A DNA stretch of 64,000 bases from Zygnema cylindricum (lineage: Eukaryota > Streptophyta > Zygnematophyceae > Zygnematales > Zygnemataceae): assembly GCA_037447655.1 (NCBI GenBank), contig JBBHKE010002952.1, forward strand, positions 1 to 64,000, read 5' to 3'. Below are positions 32,457 to 43,930 of this stretch, one piece after another. The translations under genes and the position numbers were made by a program. The stretch's first letter is position 1, and each line of letters opens with the position of its first letter. Under the pieces are notes generated by a model. That model ran no database searches. It was not told the DNA's origin and saw only the letters and a program-made list of their open reading frames with translations.

Positions 32457-35400
32457 TTAGTTTTTTTTGTTTTCATTCGCTAATCTCTTTGATATGTCGC
32501 GCAAACTCCATTTGTTCACATATTGGCGATCTTGCAACCTGTCCAATGCCATACTTAATGTTACCTCATTTTCCTTTGTTATTTTAACAACTTCTACCGA
32601 GATGACATTCCAATTATTAAACTTCCGATATTCTCCTTTCCTCCAACTAGTTCCACTTGATTCCAATTTCGCGATGGAAGGAAGTCCACCTATACCATCA
32701 TGGTATGCTTTCCACACATCTTTAACCGTGTGTAGTCGAGCTCCAATTTGTGTCATTAAAGAAACTTGATTTAAGTTTTCTTGCGATGGAACAGGACGTG
32801 GAAATTCTTCAGTTGTCGTTGTCATTTCTACAGGGGTTTCATGTTCTTCGTCTTCACTTCGAGGAAGATTACGTTCTGGAGTCCTAATTTTCTAATGATC
32901 TTTTTTGATTTTCACAAGGTTGTGTTCCATGCAATGGATCTCCGTGACCGTTCATCATGTGCATAATGCGGATTAACTTGTCATCTATATTACAAATTTT
33001 CTCTTTCAAGCTTGAAAGTGTCTCTTTTACATAAGATATTTCCTCTCCCATATAATCAATTTTCTTCCACAGGTTTCACTCCACATGAATAGCGAATCAA
33101 CTGATTTTCCCACTTGTGAAATTGTAATCGGCACATTTGCTTCGGCATCAGCAATTGAAGCCCACATGTCTGATGCTTCATGACACGTTTTTTTTACTTC
33201 GTCTTTGAACGATGACCACAAACGAGATTCGAACAGTTTGTGCTTCAAGATAGGAAGATCAGGAAATAAATCCTGGAAAAAAACATGGTCTTGTAAAAAT
33301 ACACTTTTGAGCCATAACATAGTGTGAAGGAAATTATGTGCGCTTAAATCTTTTTCAGATTGAGAAGCTCGAGCATTTTTCTGCACAAAAAAACATTTGT
33401 ATGTTTTAATAGAACAATAATTCATTAAGTATAAAACAAAACCAAAATAAAATAATATATTAAATATATAAAAAAAATATATATATATATATATAATATA
33501 TATATGTATATATATTAAACTTATAAAAGAAAAATGCGATAGAAAGAGAACAAAATAAAAAAATAAAAAGAGATTGAGTGGGAAAGAAAAAAAAAACAAT
33601 TAAAGGAAAAACAAATTACCCAAAAAACATATAAAAAACAACATAAAAACAGGAAAATAAAATAAAAATTGAAAAGACAAAAAAAAATGAAACTAAACAA
33701 AAAACAACAAAAAAAAAATCAAAATAAGTGATACAAGAAAAAAAATAGAATAATATAAAAAAATGCGACGAACATAAAACACCAAAGATTACTTAACACA
33801 AAAAGTAATGATATAAATGGTGAGAGTTTTTTATAAACATACCGTTGGCAGCTCAACATATGTCATTTCGACCCAAGGCCAAAACATAGCACAAAGAGTA
33901 GTAGGGGGTTTCACTCTGGAACGAGGTAGAAAATATTTTGTGGTGGTGTTGTTTTCGTGGCCAGAAGTTTGAAGTAGAATGTGCGTTGGCAAATCCGTGA
34001 TATATGAGTATGAAAAGTGGTCGGATGTCCAACGTCCCATCACTTAGATGGCTTCTCGATCAGTACTGAAATAGTTACCATAAAATAAATCAAAAATTTG
34101 GAAAATTACAACATAGATAACATAACTTTATTATTTCAAATAAATGGATGATAAAAATCAAATGGTAAGTTTACGAAAACGCACCCTCATGTCGCCAACA
34201 TCGTTGCTCCTTGACCACGTCCGGCATGGGTTTTATGAGACAAGGAAATATTTTTGGTTTGGAATGTTTTTTTTATATACTGAAATTTTGTATTATAGCA
34301 AAGAGGTTGCATGAACGGTGTTTCTTTTCCTTTTTGGTCTTTCGCTAAAACTCTCCCTTCCGTGAAAGGCTCACCGTACCAGGTTTTTTTCGTCGCAAAA
34401 TTGGGAATTGCATTTTTATTTGTAGCTAATTCCCACCTCCAAAAAAATTGTTGGGCCACAGCACCTACCGACAAACAAGGAAGTCTTAGTGACGCATGCA
34501 TCCGATAAATTCCGCACGACCATTATGCGGTTAAAAAATACCATAAAAATACAGAAAAAAAACAGTAAAATTTGTTTTTGGGTTATCCACAAAACATTAC
34601 AAAATACACATTTCGTTAAAGCTTCAGTTTTATACATTACTTACCACATTAGTTTTCCCATTTCTTGTAACCATCGCCAAAACAAAACCCTTGTCCGGCC
34701 CAATATAAGGAAGATCATACGAAAAAACATCCGCTAACTGAGCATTTCTCGAATCATCGCCTCGACTGAGACACGCATGGTTCATGATAAATCAACTCCT
34801 ACAAAAAACAAAAACAAAACATCAAAGATACAAAAAATGGCAATGTTAAAAATATAATGAGAGTTTTCTTTGAAAAAAATATACCCTTTCTCAAAAAAAA
34901 CAAAAAATGCATCAAAAAAAAATAAACAAAACAACACAAACAAAAAAAATGACAATGTTACAAACATAATTGGACCTTTTTTTAAAAGAATATATATTTT
35001 CTCTCAAAAATAAAAATTGCACATAATTTTCGTCTTTGCTTTAAATAGACTTTGGAGTTAACTTCTAAAAACTTTTTGAATCTCGAAAAAACATATTTAA
35101 AAAAATGTAATATAAAGTCAAAAATTAAAATCTAAACCCTTAAATAACAAAATTGGATAAGAAACTTAAAAAGAATGCACCTTATAAAATAAAGTGTTAA
35201 GTTAAAAACAACATGAATCGAAAAAATGAAATATAAAATTTAGTATTTTTATTGATACTTACCTCACCTGAATACTGGTGTATGGTTCCATCCCCAACTT
35301 TTTTTCTTTGTGCTTTCTTTCGGCCAACTCCAACCAAAATGTTGAAAACCCTTTGTAATCTTCGAGAGAATACGCTTCTCGTATGCCTTCTTGACGGTCT

Positions 35401-35888
35401 TCATGGTTATTTTTTTTTAAATTTGATGTATTTTTTTTGGACTCTTGTAAAAGTTTTTGGATGATATTATTGTCTCTAAGATTTTCACCCCCTCCTCCTT
35501 TTATGGCTAATTGCGTTTTATACGAGTCTTGGAGTCCTTTCACCCATTGTATGAGTGTGGCATAACTTTTATTTTTGTTATTTTCTAAAAGTCCAATAAC
35601 CCCATCAGGTATAATAGCTACATTTGGGTGCCCTTGTGCACTCCAAAATGTTTCATACTGATTTTAACCAACTTGATAAGCTTTTTATGTGTTTGGGTTA
35701 CGTTGTTTTAATGTATTTCTGATGATCCGTGCTCTATCTGTTTCACTATATTGTGGGGGGTTATTTATTCCTACATTGCTATCGTCAACTTCTAAATAAA
35801 CATTTTTTTGACAATTTCCAAATGTGAGCCTTGATACAATACTAGGCAAAATTTGAAAACTTCCCTTACGCCAAGAAATCATTGAAAA
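32457..35888 (-). pseudogene. Crypton/Ndc10-like tyrosine recombinase with GCR1-type C-terminus
   Basis: Minus-strand exons: 35888-35263 (N-terminal domain; K-A-Y-Q-V-G...F-W-S-A-Q-G), 34798-34645 (first catalytic region C-L-S-R-G-D-D-S-R, L-A-D-V-F), about 34530-34185 (V-G-A-V-A, T-W-Y, then H-x-x-R in T-H-A-G-R-G-Q-G-A), 34065-33843 (V-M-G-R-W-T-S-D then a Tyr), 33380 to about 32886 (Ndc10-like V-F-L-Q-D...F-P-D...L-F-E-S-R-L-W, then a heptad-like coiled-coil), and about 32877-32457 (GCR1_C-like T-V-K-D-V-W-K-A-Y-H-D-G-I-G-G-L-P-S-I...W-R-K-G). Most junctions have good GT/AG sites in matching phase; the start of exon 3 is unresolved. In-frame stops (for example TAA before V-M-G-R-W and two in exon 1) and a frameshift near 33075 show it is dead. 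Such proteins move Crypton DNA elements or are domesticated DNA binders. Confidence 0.72.
33474..33516. repeat. AT dinucleotide microsatellite
   Basis: TATATA tract inside the intron upstream (in minus-strand terms) of the exon at 33380. Confidence 0.9.
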
Positions 35889-36788
35889 GAAAATTTTTAT
35901 GAAGAAAAAAAAAATCATAATAAAAAAAAATAATAAGAAAAACCTTTAAAAAGTTTAATTTAAAATAAAGGTGTTGAAAGAAAAGCAAGTAAATGAATAG
36001 AAAAGATAAAATAAGAAAAATACAATAAAAACAAAAACGAAAACACAAAACTGAGGATTTAGGGTTAGGCTATCAGATTTAGGGTTAGGCTGTAGGATTT
36101 AGGGTTAGGTTGATTTAGCTTTTGGTTTTAACACTAAATACGTTAAAACGTAAATCAAAACCTATGGTTAAAGCGCACGTAATAAATAGATTAACGTACG
36201 TCCATATTTATTTAGGTTTCAAAACAATACAAATTGAAACGTAATCATTTGCGATACATACTGAAAAAAATGGTTCACATTTGAGCGTACGAAATTCGCG
36301 CGGAGAGGTTGTTTACATTAGAGAGTACGGAATTCAATTTTACCACGTACATACATCCGCGAGGAGAGTTAATCTACATTGAAAATTACGGAATTTCACT
36401 TTCAACCGTACGGAATATGATAAATAACATCACATTTTGGAGTAAGTAAATAATACACGCGGATTTGTCTTGTACTTTTTAAAATTTGAATATACATACC
36501 TTCTCTGCTTTCAAAATACCTTCTCCTCCTTTCAAAATGCTACTACAATGATGAGTATAGGATATTTTTACACTCTCCGCGTATGATCCTCATTTCACGT
36601 AGCTTAGTAAAAAAAAAATCGCCTGTGGCGCTAAAGGACGACAATATGACTGTACTTTTTTTTTGTTTGTAATCTCATACGTAAAGTGTTCTCACGTGAC
36701 GCGCGGCTAATTTTTAATTTTGTTTTTAATGGCAAAGGTCAAGTATTCTCACGTGACGCGCGACTCAGTTGTTCAACAGATTAAATGG
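35889..36788. other. AT-rich spacer with three TTTAGGGTTAGG motifs
   Basis: At 36054-36112 GATTTAGGGTTAGGCT or a close variant occurs three times with short spacers, resembling interstitial plant-type telomere repeats. TTCTCACGTGACGCGCG occurs twice (about 36690 and 36750). No gene was seen. Confidence 0.6.
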
Positions 36789-36991
36789 TACACAGCGAAT
36801 CGTTATTAGCGTTATGAACTCTATATCGGCACCCCAAAATTTTGACATTAATACCTTAAATAGAATAAACTACACTATTTAAGGACGTGGACCATAATGT
36901 GCCACGTCTCTTAGCACTAAATTAGAATGAATGACGCTAGTTTTTTCTTTACACTAATAACTTCTCAACGCTAATAACGATTCGCGGTGTA
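36789..36991. mobile_element. MITE, second subfamily (203 bp)
   Basis: Begins TACACAGCGAATCGTTATTA and ends with the inverted complement (TAATAACGATTCGCGGTGTA). It is related to the terminal repeats of the MITE at 4-224 but has a different interior. An isolated left end (TACACCGTGAATCGCTATTA) lies at 37481-37515. Confidence 0.8.
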
Positions 36992-38854
36992 GTGTTTAAA
37001 GTGTGAACGTTTCTAATAATATGTAGATATTTTGAGTCATGAACGCGATTTACATGTTCTCATGCGACGCGTGTGACGGTATTTGTGGTGAATGCTCTAT
37101 ATGAGAACCCTGTAAGTATGCACACTTTGTTTTTTTTTTGTTTTTTTTGTCTATCTGACTTAATCAATGAAGAGACTCCTAAAAAAAATTCTCCGCGCTT
37201 CGCGCAATATTTTTGTCCTTATCAATGACTAGGAGGGATTTACATTGCCCGGGCAAAATCCTCCTCGAAGGTCTCCGTCGCCCGCCAAATGTGCCCTCCC
37301 CCCAATGTCTAATACCACTACAGTTCCGACATAGATGTCTCATTCATACGGATTTTGACATTTTTACGAAATTTCGTTATTCTTTATTGATTTTGAACCT
37401 TTCGTTAAATGCCTATACTTTTCGTACGGATATTATGTACAGATGTAATGTACGTAAATATTCAAATATAGGGTTGAACGTACACCGTGAATCGCTATTA
37501 GCGCTAAACACTATTTTGGGTTCAAGGGTCTAACGCTAACAAAAAGTCAAAAGCTAACGCTAATTTATAGACCTAACAGTAATTTGGATGTAGCCGCTGT
37601 TAGGATTATCAGAAGAATCGACGGATGAGATGTGGAGAATCGGCCGTCTGCGGTTTTGTTGACGTTTTTGGTTTGCGTGGCGCGATTCGGGTTTGAGTAT
37701 GGTTTCACGACTTGCATCGAAGTACCTGTGGTTTGTTTAATGTACGGCGGTTCAGTACCCAACCGGTACATTATTTATGTGTGTGATGCTTCAGTTTGGT
37801 TACATCTATCTTGTATTGTCTTGAACGTTGACTATGATATTGAGTGCGCTGTACGTGTCTAGTTCTTTTAGTGCGTGTCACTTTGCTTTGGTGCTTGAAT
37901 GTTTTTTAGGCGCACGTCCGCATGTGGACTTCAGCGCCCTCGTTTGTTTCACTTAGTGGAGTTAGTGGTCGTGAGTTGTCCATGTTAAAAAGGTATATTA
38001 GTGAGTCTTTTACATCAGTTTAGTATGCAATCTAAGAACAGATGCATCATGTGTCTTAATACGTGACACATTAAGAAGTAGAGAGAAAAGAGGAGTAAAA
38101 AAGGAGGAAGATGTAAGCTATATGTCGGAATAAGAGAAGAATGAGAGTAAGTGTGAGAGCTTTGTATGGAGAAAGCTTTGGCTTAATATGTTTTCTATTC
38201 TGCCGATAAGATTTATTTGTGAGTAGTGAAAGGAAGTTTTCCGCTATGAGATTTATTTTTTGTTAGTTTCCGTTGTGATATTGATTTTTATGTGAGCATC
38301 CCTCTGAGCACTTGATCGATTTTTAACAGCCGCGACAATCTTTGTTCACATGTTCGACGCTTGATCATGTGAGAACAGATTCTCGCGATTCTCCCTCTTC
38401 TTTATGACTGAGAATCAAATCCGAGTGCGCTTTTTCGTGGCGACGCACTCAATTTCTCGTGTCGACGCCTTTATCTAACACTTATTTTGTACGCCTATAC
38501 AAAATAATGAGCACTTTTCGTACAGACTAATTCATTCATTATACTACACTAATTCAATGTTTTAAAAAGTAAAAAATAGAGCAATTAACGCTAATTAGAC
38601 AGTACCTTTAGTCTGTGTTCACATGTTCGATAATTAAACATGTGAGAACACGTTTTGGTGATTTTCCTTCGTCGTTATGTCTTAGGGTAAAGTTCCATCA
38701 TACATTACTAAAGTCGTACGGCCAACTCTACACATAAGGTCGATTGAGTCGATGGTCCATCACGTAGACTTTGTAAACCATGTGTTCTAAATTGACAGGC
38801 GCCACGCAAGCTACGATCCGATAGTAAATAATTTTTCAGATTTTTAGCACCGAG
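36992..38854. other. Spacer with possible decayed solo LTR
   Basis: No recognisable gene. TGTTAGGATT near 37598 to about 38300 has the look of an E-type LTR (purine-rich block followed by GTGTGAGAGC and CTTAATATG), but no second copy or target duplication was found. A block at 38388-38510 with the hairpin GAGTGCG...CGCACTC recurs at 52377-52500. The pair CACATGTTCGA/CATGTGAGAACA occurs twice (about 38345 and 38627). Confidence 0.35.
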
Positions 38855-39844
38855 TGTTGAAATCACTAGATTTTGAGAGATATTTTATAGGTCATAATTG
38901 ATAACAATAAGCTAAAAGAAAAAGCGTAGGAAGCCTGCCTCCATCTTCTCTCTCTAGCCCCCATACATTTTGTAGTCACTGAAGGAGAGAGAGGGCGGTG
39001 GCGCCATGGCTGCCTCAGCTCTTTAGGAAGGGCTAAAGAGTGACCTAAGTCACTCTCAACAAAAAGGTTGAGTCCGGCAGGACTCAAACCTCCGTTCGGC
39101 AGAGCGAGGCGTGGCCGTTAGCTCTTACCAGTCTGTCGTAGTAGTCCGTTAGGATACATAGGGTTTGATAGCTACTTAAACACTAGCTAGATCATTAATT
39201 TAATTAACGGAATAACAACTTGAGGACATAGAAACTAGTTGAGTTTTAAGTACGCACGAAACAAATGTACCGGACATTTGTATTTTGACCGGCTAGCTTT
39301 AAAAGCCGGTTTCGATCCGACGACCCTCATCATCGCCGAGATCACAAAATGACCGCCTTGGCGGTTTTTGGACGTGGCATGACCTATCAACACGTGTCAA
39401 GATATCATTAAGAAGCATGAATCCCGAAAACGCAAGGACAAGTGTGAAAGAGACAGACGTCCACTCCATGGCTTTGTCGTACACAGGCCGTACAGAAAGT
39501 ACATTGGCCCTAGTACCTTTATGTACTGTACAGTCTTGTGATTGGTTTGCACATCAGAAGATAGGGTTTGTGAGAGGGGTTTGGGACTTAGAGGATTGAG
39601 GAGGCAGCCGCCTCTCCCCAAACAAGCTCGTATAAATATTGGCATCTTTGCCACTCGATAAAACAATTGCCTGGTTGGGCATTTTCAGAGATTCTTTTTG
39701 CTGTAGACTCAGGGGTGTCCACACTGCACAGGGGTGCAGTCAGATTGTCTACTTGCCTGCTTAGGTAGCTGTGATCAAAATAGAAAGAAGGCTAGCCAAA
39801 AGTTTTTTAAAGGCTTACTGAATTCTTTGAGGACACAAAATTGT
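38855..39844 (+). repeat. 5' LTR of element D
   Basis: About 990 bp. It carries at least eight GTAC motifs between 39250 and 39540. A minus-strand tRNA-like module lies at 39066-39145. The last base pair of the LTR terminus is mutated (TA for CA). Confidence 0.87.
39066..39145 (-). other. tRNA-like module in LTR of D (antisense to element)
   Basis: The minus strand reads ACTGGTAAGAGC (A-box-like D arm), then about 30 nt later GGAGGTTTGAGTCCTGCC (B-box-like T arm, four of five stem pairs). The same module is in the 3' LTR near 50948-51028. Intact tRNA function is unlikely. Confidence 0.6.
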
Positions 39845-39859
39845 AGGTTATGGGCCCAC
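39845..39859 (+). promoter_or_regulatory. Primer binding site of D (tRNA-iMet anticodon arm)
   Basis: GGTTATGGGCCCACC follows the LTR without a gap, the same site as in B and C2. Gag starts at its ATG (M-G-P-P-F-R-V-H-I-F-N-G) and meets TAG at the Trp position after F-I-Y. Confidence 0.85.
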
Positions 39860-39967
39860 CCTTTAGGGTGCACATCTTCAATGGATATGGGTTCATTTAC
39901 TAGGAAGCTATGATGACAGGGCATTGTGTGAAAAACGATACAAGGGTATAGTCGGTGGAATAGTGAA

Positions 39968-41031
39968 TGTAGATATTAATGGTCCGCTTAAAGTATTTTC
40001 TAGGTCTAAATAGAAATATAGAAAGAAGCCGAGGCAGTCTACCTCTAACTTCTCTCTCCAACTCTCAAACTTGTCGCAGTCACTGAGAGTTCGGAGAGGG
40101 AGCTAGAGCCATGGCTACCTAGGCTATCCAGAGGTTTACGGGAAATATATATTAGTTAGGGGTTTATTTTTTAAAAAGATCTGTGCCGGCCGCAGGATTT
40201 GATCCTGGTACCTACCGGACGGTAAACTGCCGATAGCCGATAGCCTTAACAGTTAATTCTTTAGCTAGTGTTACGTACTACATGGTTTGATTTTTAATTA
40301 TACATTAACAAGTAGGATAATTCATTTAACTGATTCTATTTACGGGATACATGGAACAGTAATGTAAAGTACAGATTGTGGTACGAATAAAGAAACGAAT
40401 ACAGCGCGTTTGTTTCTTTAGCTAAATGAATACCGCGCAAGTATTTATTACAACTACGATTAAATGTAAATTTAATCGAACGGCCGGAATGAACGCTGAG
40501 ATCGCGGAAGAGAATTTCAGCGGTTTGTGGTCATCACCACATCTGATGACACATATGGAAATTACATTGGATCGTGGTATCTCCGGAGGTTACGGCACCG
40601 AATCCGGATATGACATGTGTCAACATTTAGGCTATGTCGTACAATGTCTTTACAAAAAGTACACCGGCAACTGTACTTTTGTGTACGAAAGTGGAATATG
40701 ATTGGCTCCGTACATCAGTAGATAGAGTCGGTGAGAGAGATAGGACTTAGAAAAATTAGGAGATAGGATCCTCTCTCCCAAAGAGCTTCTGTACAAAAGG
40801 TCAACTTTGACCCTCCATAACTTACTACTCAAGGGAGAAAATTCATAGATTCTTTTTGCTATCGACTCACGGGAGTCTTGCTTTCACAAGGGTGCAGGTG
40901 GTCAGAGTTATTGTCTGCCAGGTGGCAATTGTTCTTGCTGAAACACAAAGGGGTCAGGGTTATCTTAGAGGCTTCTTGGAAGCTGTCCACTCTGAGGACT
41001 TATGGAGGTGTCAGAGTTTCAGATTATGGGC
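39968..41031 (+). repeat. 5' LTR of C1
   Basis: Starts TGTAGATATTAATGG and ends CAGAGTTTCA. It contains nine GTAC motifs (40265-40800) and the tRNA-like module on the minus strand at about 40185-40262 (TTAACGGTTAAGGC-like A box, AGGATCAAATCCTG T-arm-like hairpin). The final codons read M-E-V-S-E-F-Q in frame with gag. Confidence 0.88.
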
Positions 41032-41046
41032 CCACCCTCTAGGGTA
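41032..41046 (+). promoter_or_regulatory. Primer binding site of C1
   Basis: GATTATGGGCCCACC has one mismatch to the tRNA-iMet anticodon-arm complement found in B, C2 and D. Confidence 0.82.
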
Positions 41047-42141
41047 CCAATCTTTAATGGAACTGGCTTCATATACTAGGAAAGTATGATGATAGGAGCT
41101 TTATGCGAAAAAATATTTTGGGGGATAGTGAGTGGAAGGTTGGGGCGTCCATCAAGTCTTGGAATCCCTCTAGGGTTTGGAGGAAGCAGATTCACCAAGA
41201 AAGAGGATCCACCTTCAACGGAGGAAACAAAGGAAGGAGAGATGATGGACAAAGGAAAGGAGAAGGAGGCGACCACACCAATAGCAACTGGTTCGGCATT
41301 CATGTCACCTATTTTGAGGAACGAAGAGAAAGATACTGAAACTTGGGACTTCAACAATATGGCGCCAAAGCAATTTATCCTACGCCATCTCACTCAAGGA
41401 CTTGTATGTCCTCATTTGAAGGTAGAAACGGCATCCGATCTTTTGATGGCTCTCATAGAGATGTTTTGAAGTGGTACGATTCAGCAACAACAGTTGGCTG
41501 ATCAGAAAGTTAAGGAGTATGTATACAAAGGGGGGAAGATGTTGGATTTTTGCAATGAGCTTGCTACACTCATCATGGAGCTAGAGAGTGCGGGAAAATA
41601 TTTTAGTGAAAAAGAAAAGGTTAACTGTTTACTGATGAAATTACCTGATGAGTTTGAGAACATAGCCAACCGTGTGCAGGACTTGCCGGACTCAAGGTGG
41701 ATATGGAACTCAGTGGTAGGGATGATTCTCGTTCAAGAGAATACGATTCAGATCCGAATGGGAGGAAATGGCCAAGCCTTGGCAACTGCGACCGATTGGA
41801 GGAACAAGGATTCTCGAAAACCGGTTGGAAACTATGGGGGGAGGGAGCAAAAAAATCAGATCGACGAGTTCGGACCAAAGGCTCCCAAAGGTTTATGTCA
41901 TTTTTGTAAGAAACCTGGGCACTATATGGTAGAGTGCACTAAACTAACTGAGCTTCGGTTAAAGGAGGGGCAGACCGGTGGTACCCCCAGAGGAAAGAAA
42001 AAGGCCCTTGTGACAAAGGTACATGAGGCGGAATTCGAGGGCGAGGACGATGAGCTCCTTTTAGATGAGGAGTTGGAGGCGAAAAAACGAGGTCGAAATT
42101 CCACGAAGGCAGCAATGTGCTTACGGTGGATTGAGAGGTGA
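41036..42141 (+). pseudogene. Gag of C1 (broken)
   Basis: Starts M-G-P-P-S-R-V-P-I-F-N-G-T-G-F-I-Y, then TAG in place of Trp (TGG in C2). The frame reopens at M-M-I-G-A-L-C-E-K (41086), meets TGA at 41469, and reopens at 41494. A CCHC knuckle, C-H-F-C-K-K-P-G-H-Y-M-V-E-C, lies near 41900. An acidic tail ends at TGA 42141. Confidence 0.87.
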
Positions 42142-43448
42142 AGCATACTGAATTGTAGATTCAGTGCCTCCATGCACATGTGTAAGGATAGGCACCTGTT
42201 CACTAAGATAAGAAAGATTCCCACCGTAGAGATAGAGTACGGGGATGGGAGGATAGTCACCACTACTCTTATAGGATCGGTGGATTTGAAAGTGTTAGTA
42301 GAAGAAAGACATCCATAGTAACATTCTCCGATGTATTGTTTATTCCGGAGCTGAACAAAAACCTCATCTCTACATCTGTATTAGATGATAAGGGTTTTTT
42401 TACTAGCACTAGGGAAGGAGTCTTTACTGCTAGTTTTGAGGAGGATGTCTATTTCATTGCTGAGAAAGGTAGCCATGGGATGTTTAGGCTGGTTTTAACT
42501 AATGAAATGAAGAAACTTTATTATGCTGGTGTTCATGATATTATGATGTGGCATAAGAGGCTTGGGCATGTGAATCTAGATAAGTTAAGAGAGATGAAAA
42601 AGACGGGAGTGGTGGATGTGATTAAATTCAGTGAGAGTGATAGTATAAGAGATTGTAGTGGATGTGCTCAAGGTAAAACACACAGATTACCTTTTCCTAA
42701 AACAACCACCTATAAGGGAGAAAATATTCTAGATCTACTACACACAGATATTTGGGGATCGGCTAGAGTGCCCTCACCGGGGGGGAAGAGATTTATGATG
42801 ACTATCACTGATGATTGGTCCCGGTATTCCTCGGTGTATTTTTTGAAAAATAAGTCACAAGCTCAGGATTGCTTTAGACAAAATAAAGCATGGAGTGAAA
42901 AACTCCATGAAACTCCAATCAAGAGAATACGGAGTGACAATAGTGGAGAGTATACTTCTAACTAGTTTGAGGATTTTCTGAGGGAAGATGGAGTCCAACA
43001 CCAAAAGACAGTTCCAGAAAACCCGGAACAAAATGGGGTAGCTAAATGATTAAATAGAACACTAAGTGATAGTGCTAGAAGTATGTTGTCAGATAAAAAG
43101 ATAGGAAAAAGATTTTGGGCAGAAGCAATGAACTGTGCTAAGTTCCTCAAAAATAGAGTTCTTACTTCAGCTATAAAAGATCAAACACCTTATGAGAGAT
43201 GGACAGGCCGGAAACCAGACATATCTCACTTAAAGGTTTTCGGCAGTCAAGTTTTCAGTCTAGATACAGATCGATCCAATTGGAAGCTAGATCCTAAAGG
43301 AAAACCGGGATACTTATTAGGATATGATGAGGATTTTAAAGGATATAGAGTTTACGATCTAAAAAGGGAAGATATAATCTTAGTAAAGCATCTAGTAGTT
43401 ATGGATGAGGAAAGTCTGTGGATCCCTTCAAATATACAAAGTCAGTAA
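42142..43448 (+). pseudogene. Protease-integrase of C1 (broken)
   Basis: The protease active site (I-V-D-S-G-A-S) has lost one G near 42160, which shifts the frame. The integrase is otherwise clear: H-K-R-L-G-H-V, C-S-G-C-A-Q-G-K, H-T-D-I-W-G and R-S-D-N-S-G-E-Y, then TAG for Gln at 42963, a TGA near 43048 within G-V-A-x-R-L-N, and W-A-E-A-M-N-C to the end. Confidence 0.87.
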
Positions 43449-43930
43449 AAATCAGATTTGAGTCAAAAAATTCCGATGACTTTGAGCTTCCTAACTATCC
43501 AGGTTTTAGAGAAGATGACATTCTTGCAGGTACAAATCAGACCGAAAAGGACTCGGCTATGGAAACTCCAATGACAACTCTACCCGAAGCGGAAGACGTG
43601 GTGGAAATTGATTCGGAATCAAGGGATAGGGGAGAAGCGGAGTTTGTTCGAAAGAATCCACGAGAACCATCTAATCCGACCTCAGATTTTGAGGGGGGAA
43701 GGAGAAGTAGCAAAAGACTGCAAGAAAAACAGGTTAATAACAAGGTAACTAAACTATCTCATCAAGATGAACCTCAAACTTATGGAGAGGCGATGACTTG
43801 TCCAGAAAAAAATCGGTGGAAGACAGCCATCAATGAGGAGATGGCCTCAATTATGGCAGCTGATACTTGGGAGCTGGTGGATTGTCCACCTAACCAAAAA
43901 CCAATCGGTTGTAAGTGGGTTTCAAATTAA
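43418..43930 (+). pseudogene. Integrase-RT linker of C1
   Basis: Acidic linker ending with the RT entry (W-K-T-A-I-N-E-E-M, P-I-G-C-K-W-V). A missing base at about 43920 sends the frame to TAA at 43930. C2 has exactly the same lesion. Confidence 0.83.

Noticed and set aside
40426-40701. Frames inside C and B' LTRs (such as 40426-40701, 45779-46087, 54701-55036, 59626-59961)
   Set aside because: They recur only because the LTRs recur, and they lie in non-coding promoter-like LTR sequence.
43915-43925. Programmed -1 slippery site between linker and RT of family C
   Set aside because: The bases GGGTTTC look suggestive, but the codon boundaries do not fit X-XXY-YYZ in the incoming frame. A lost base is the simpler reading; the shared lesion is kept as a finding.
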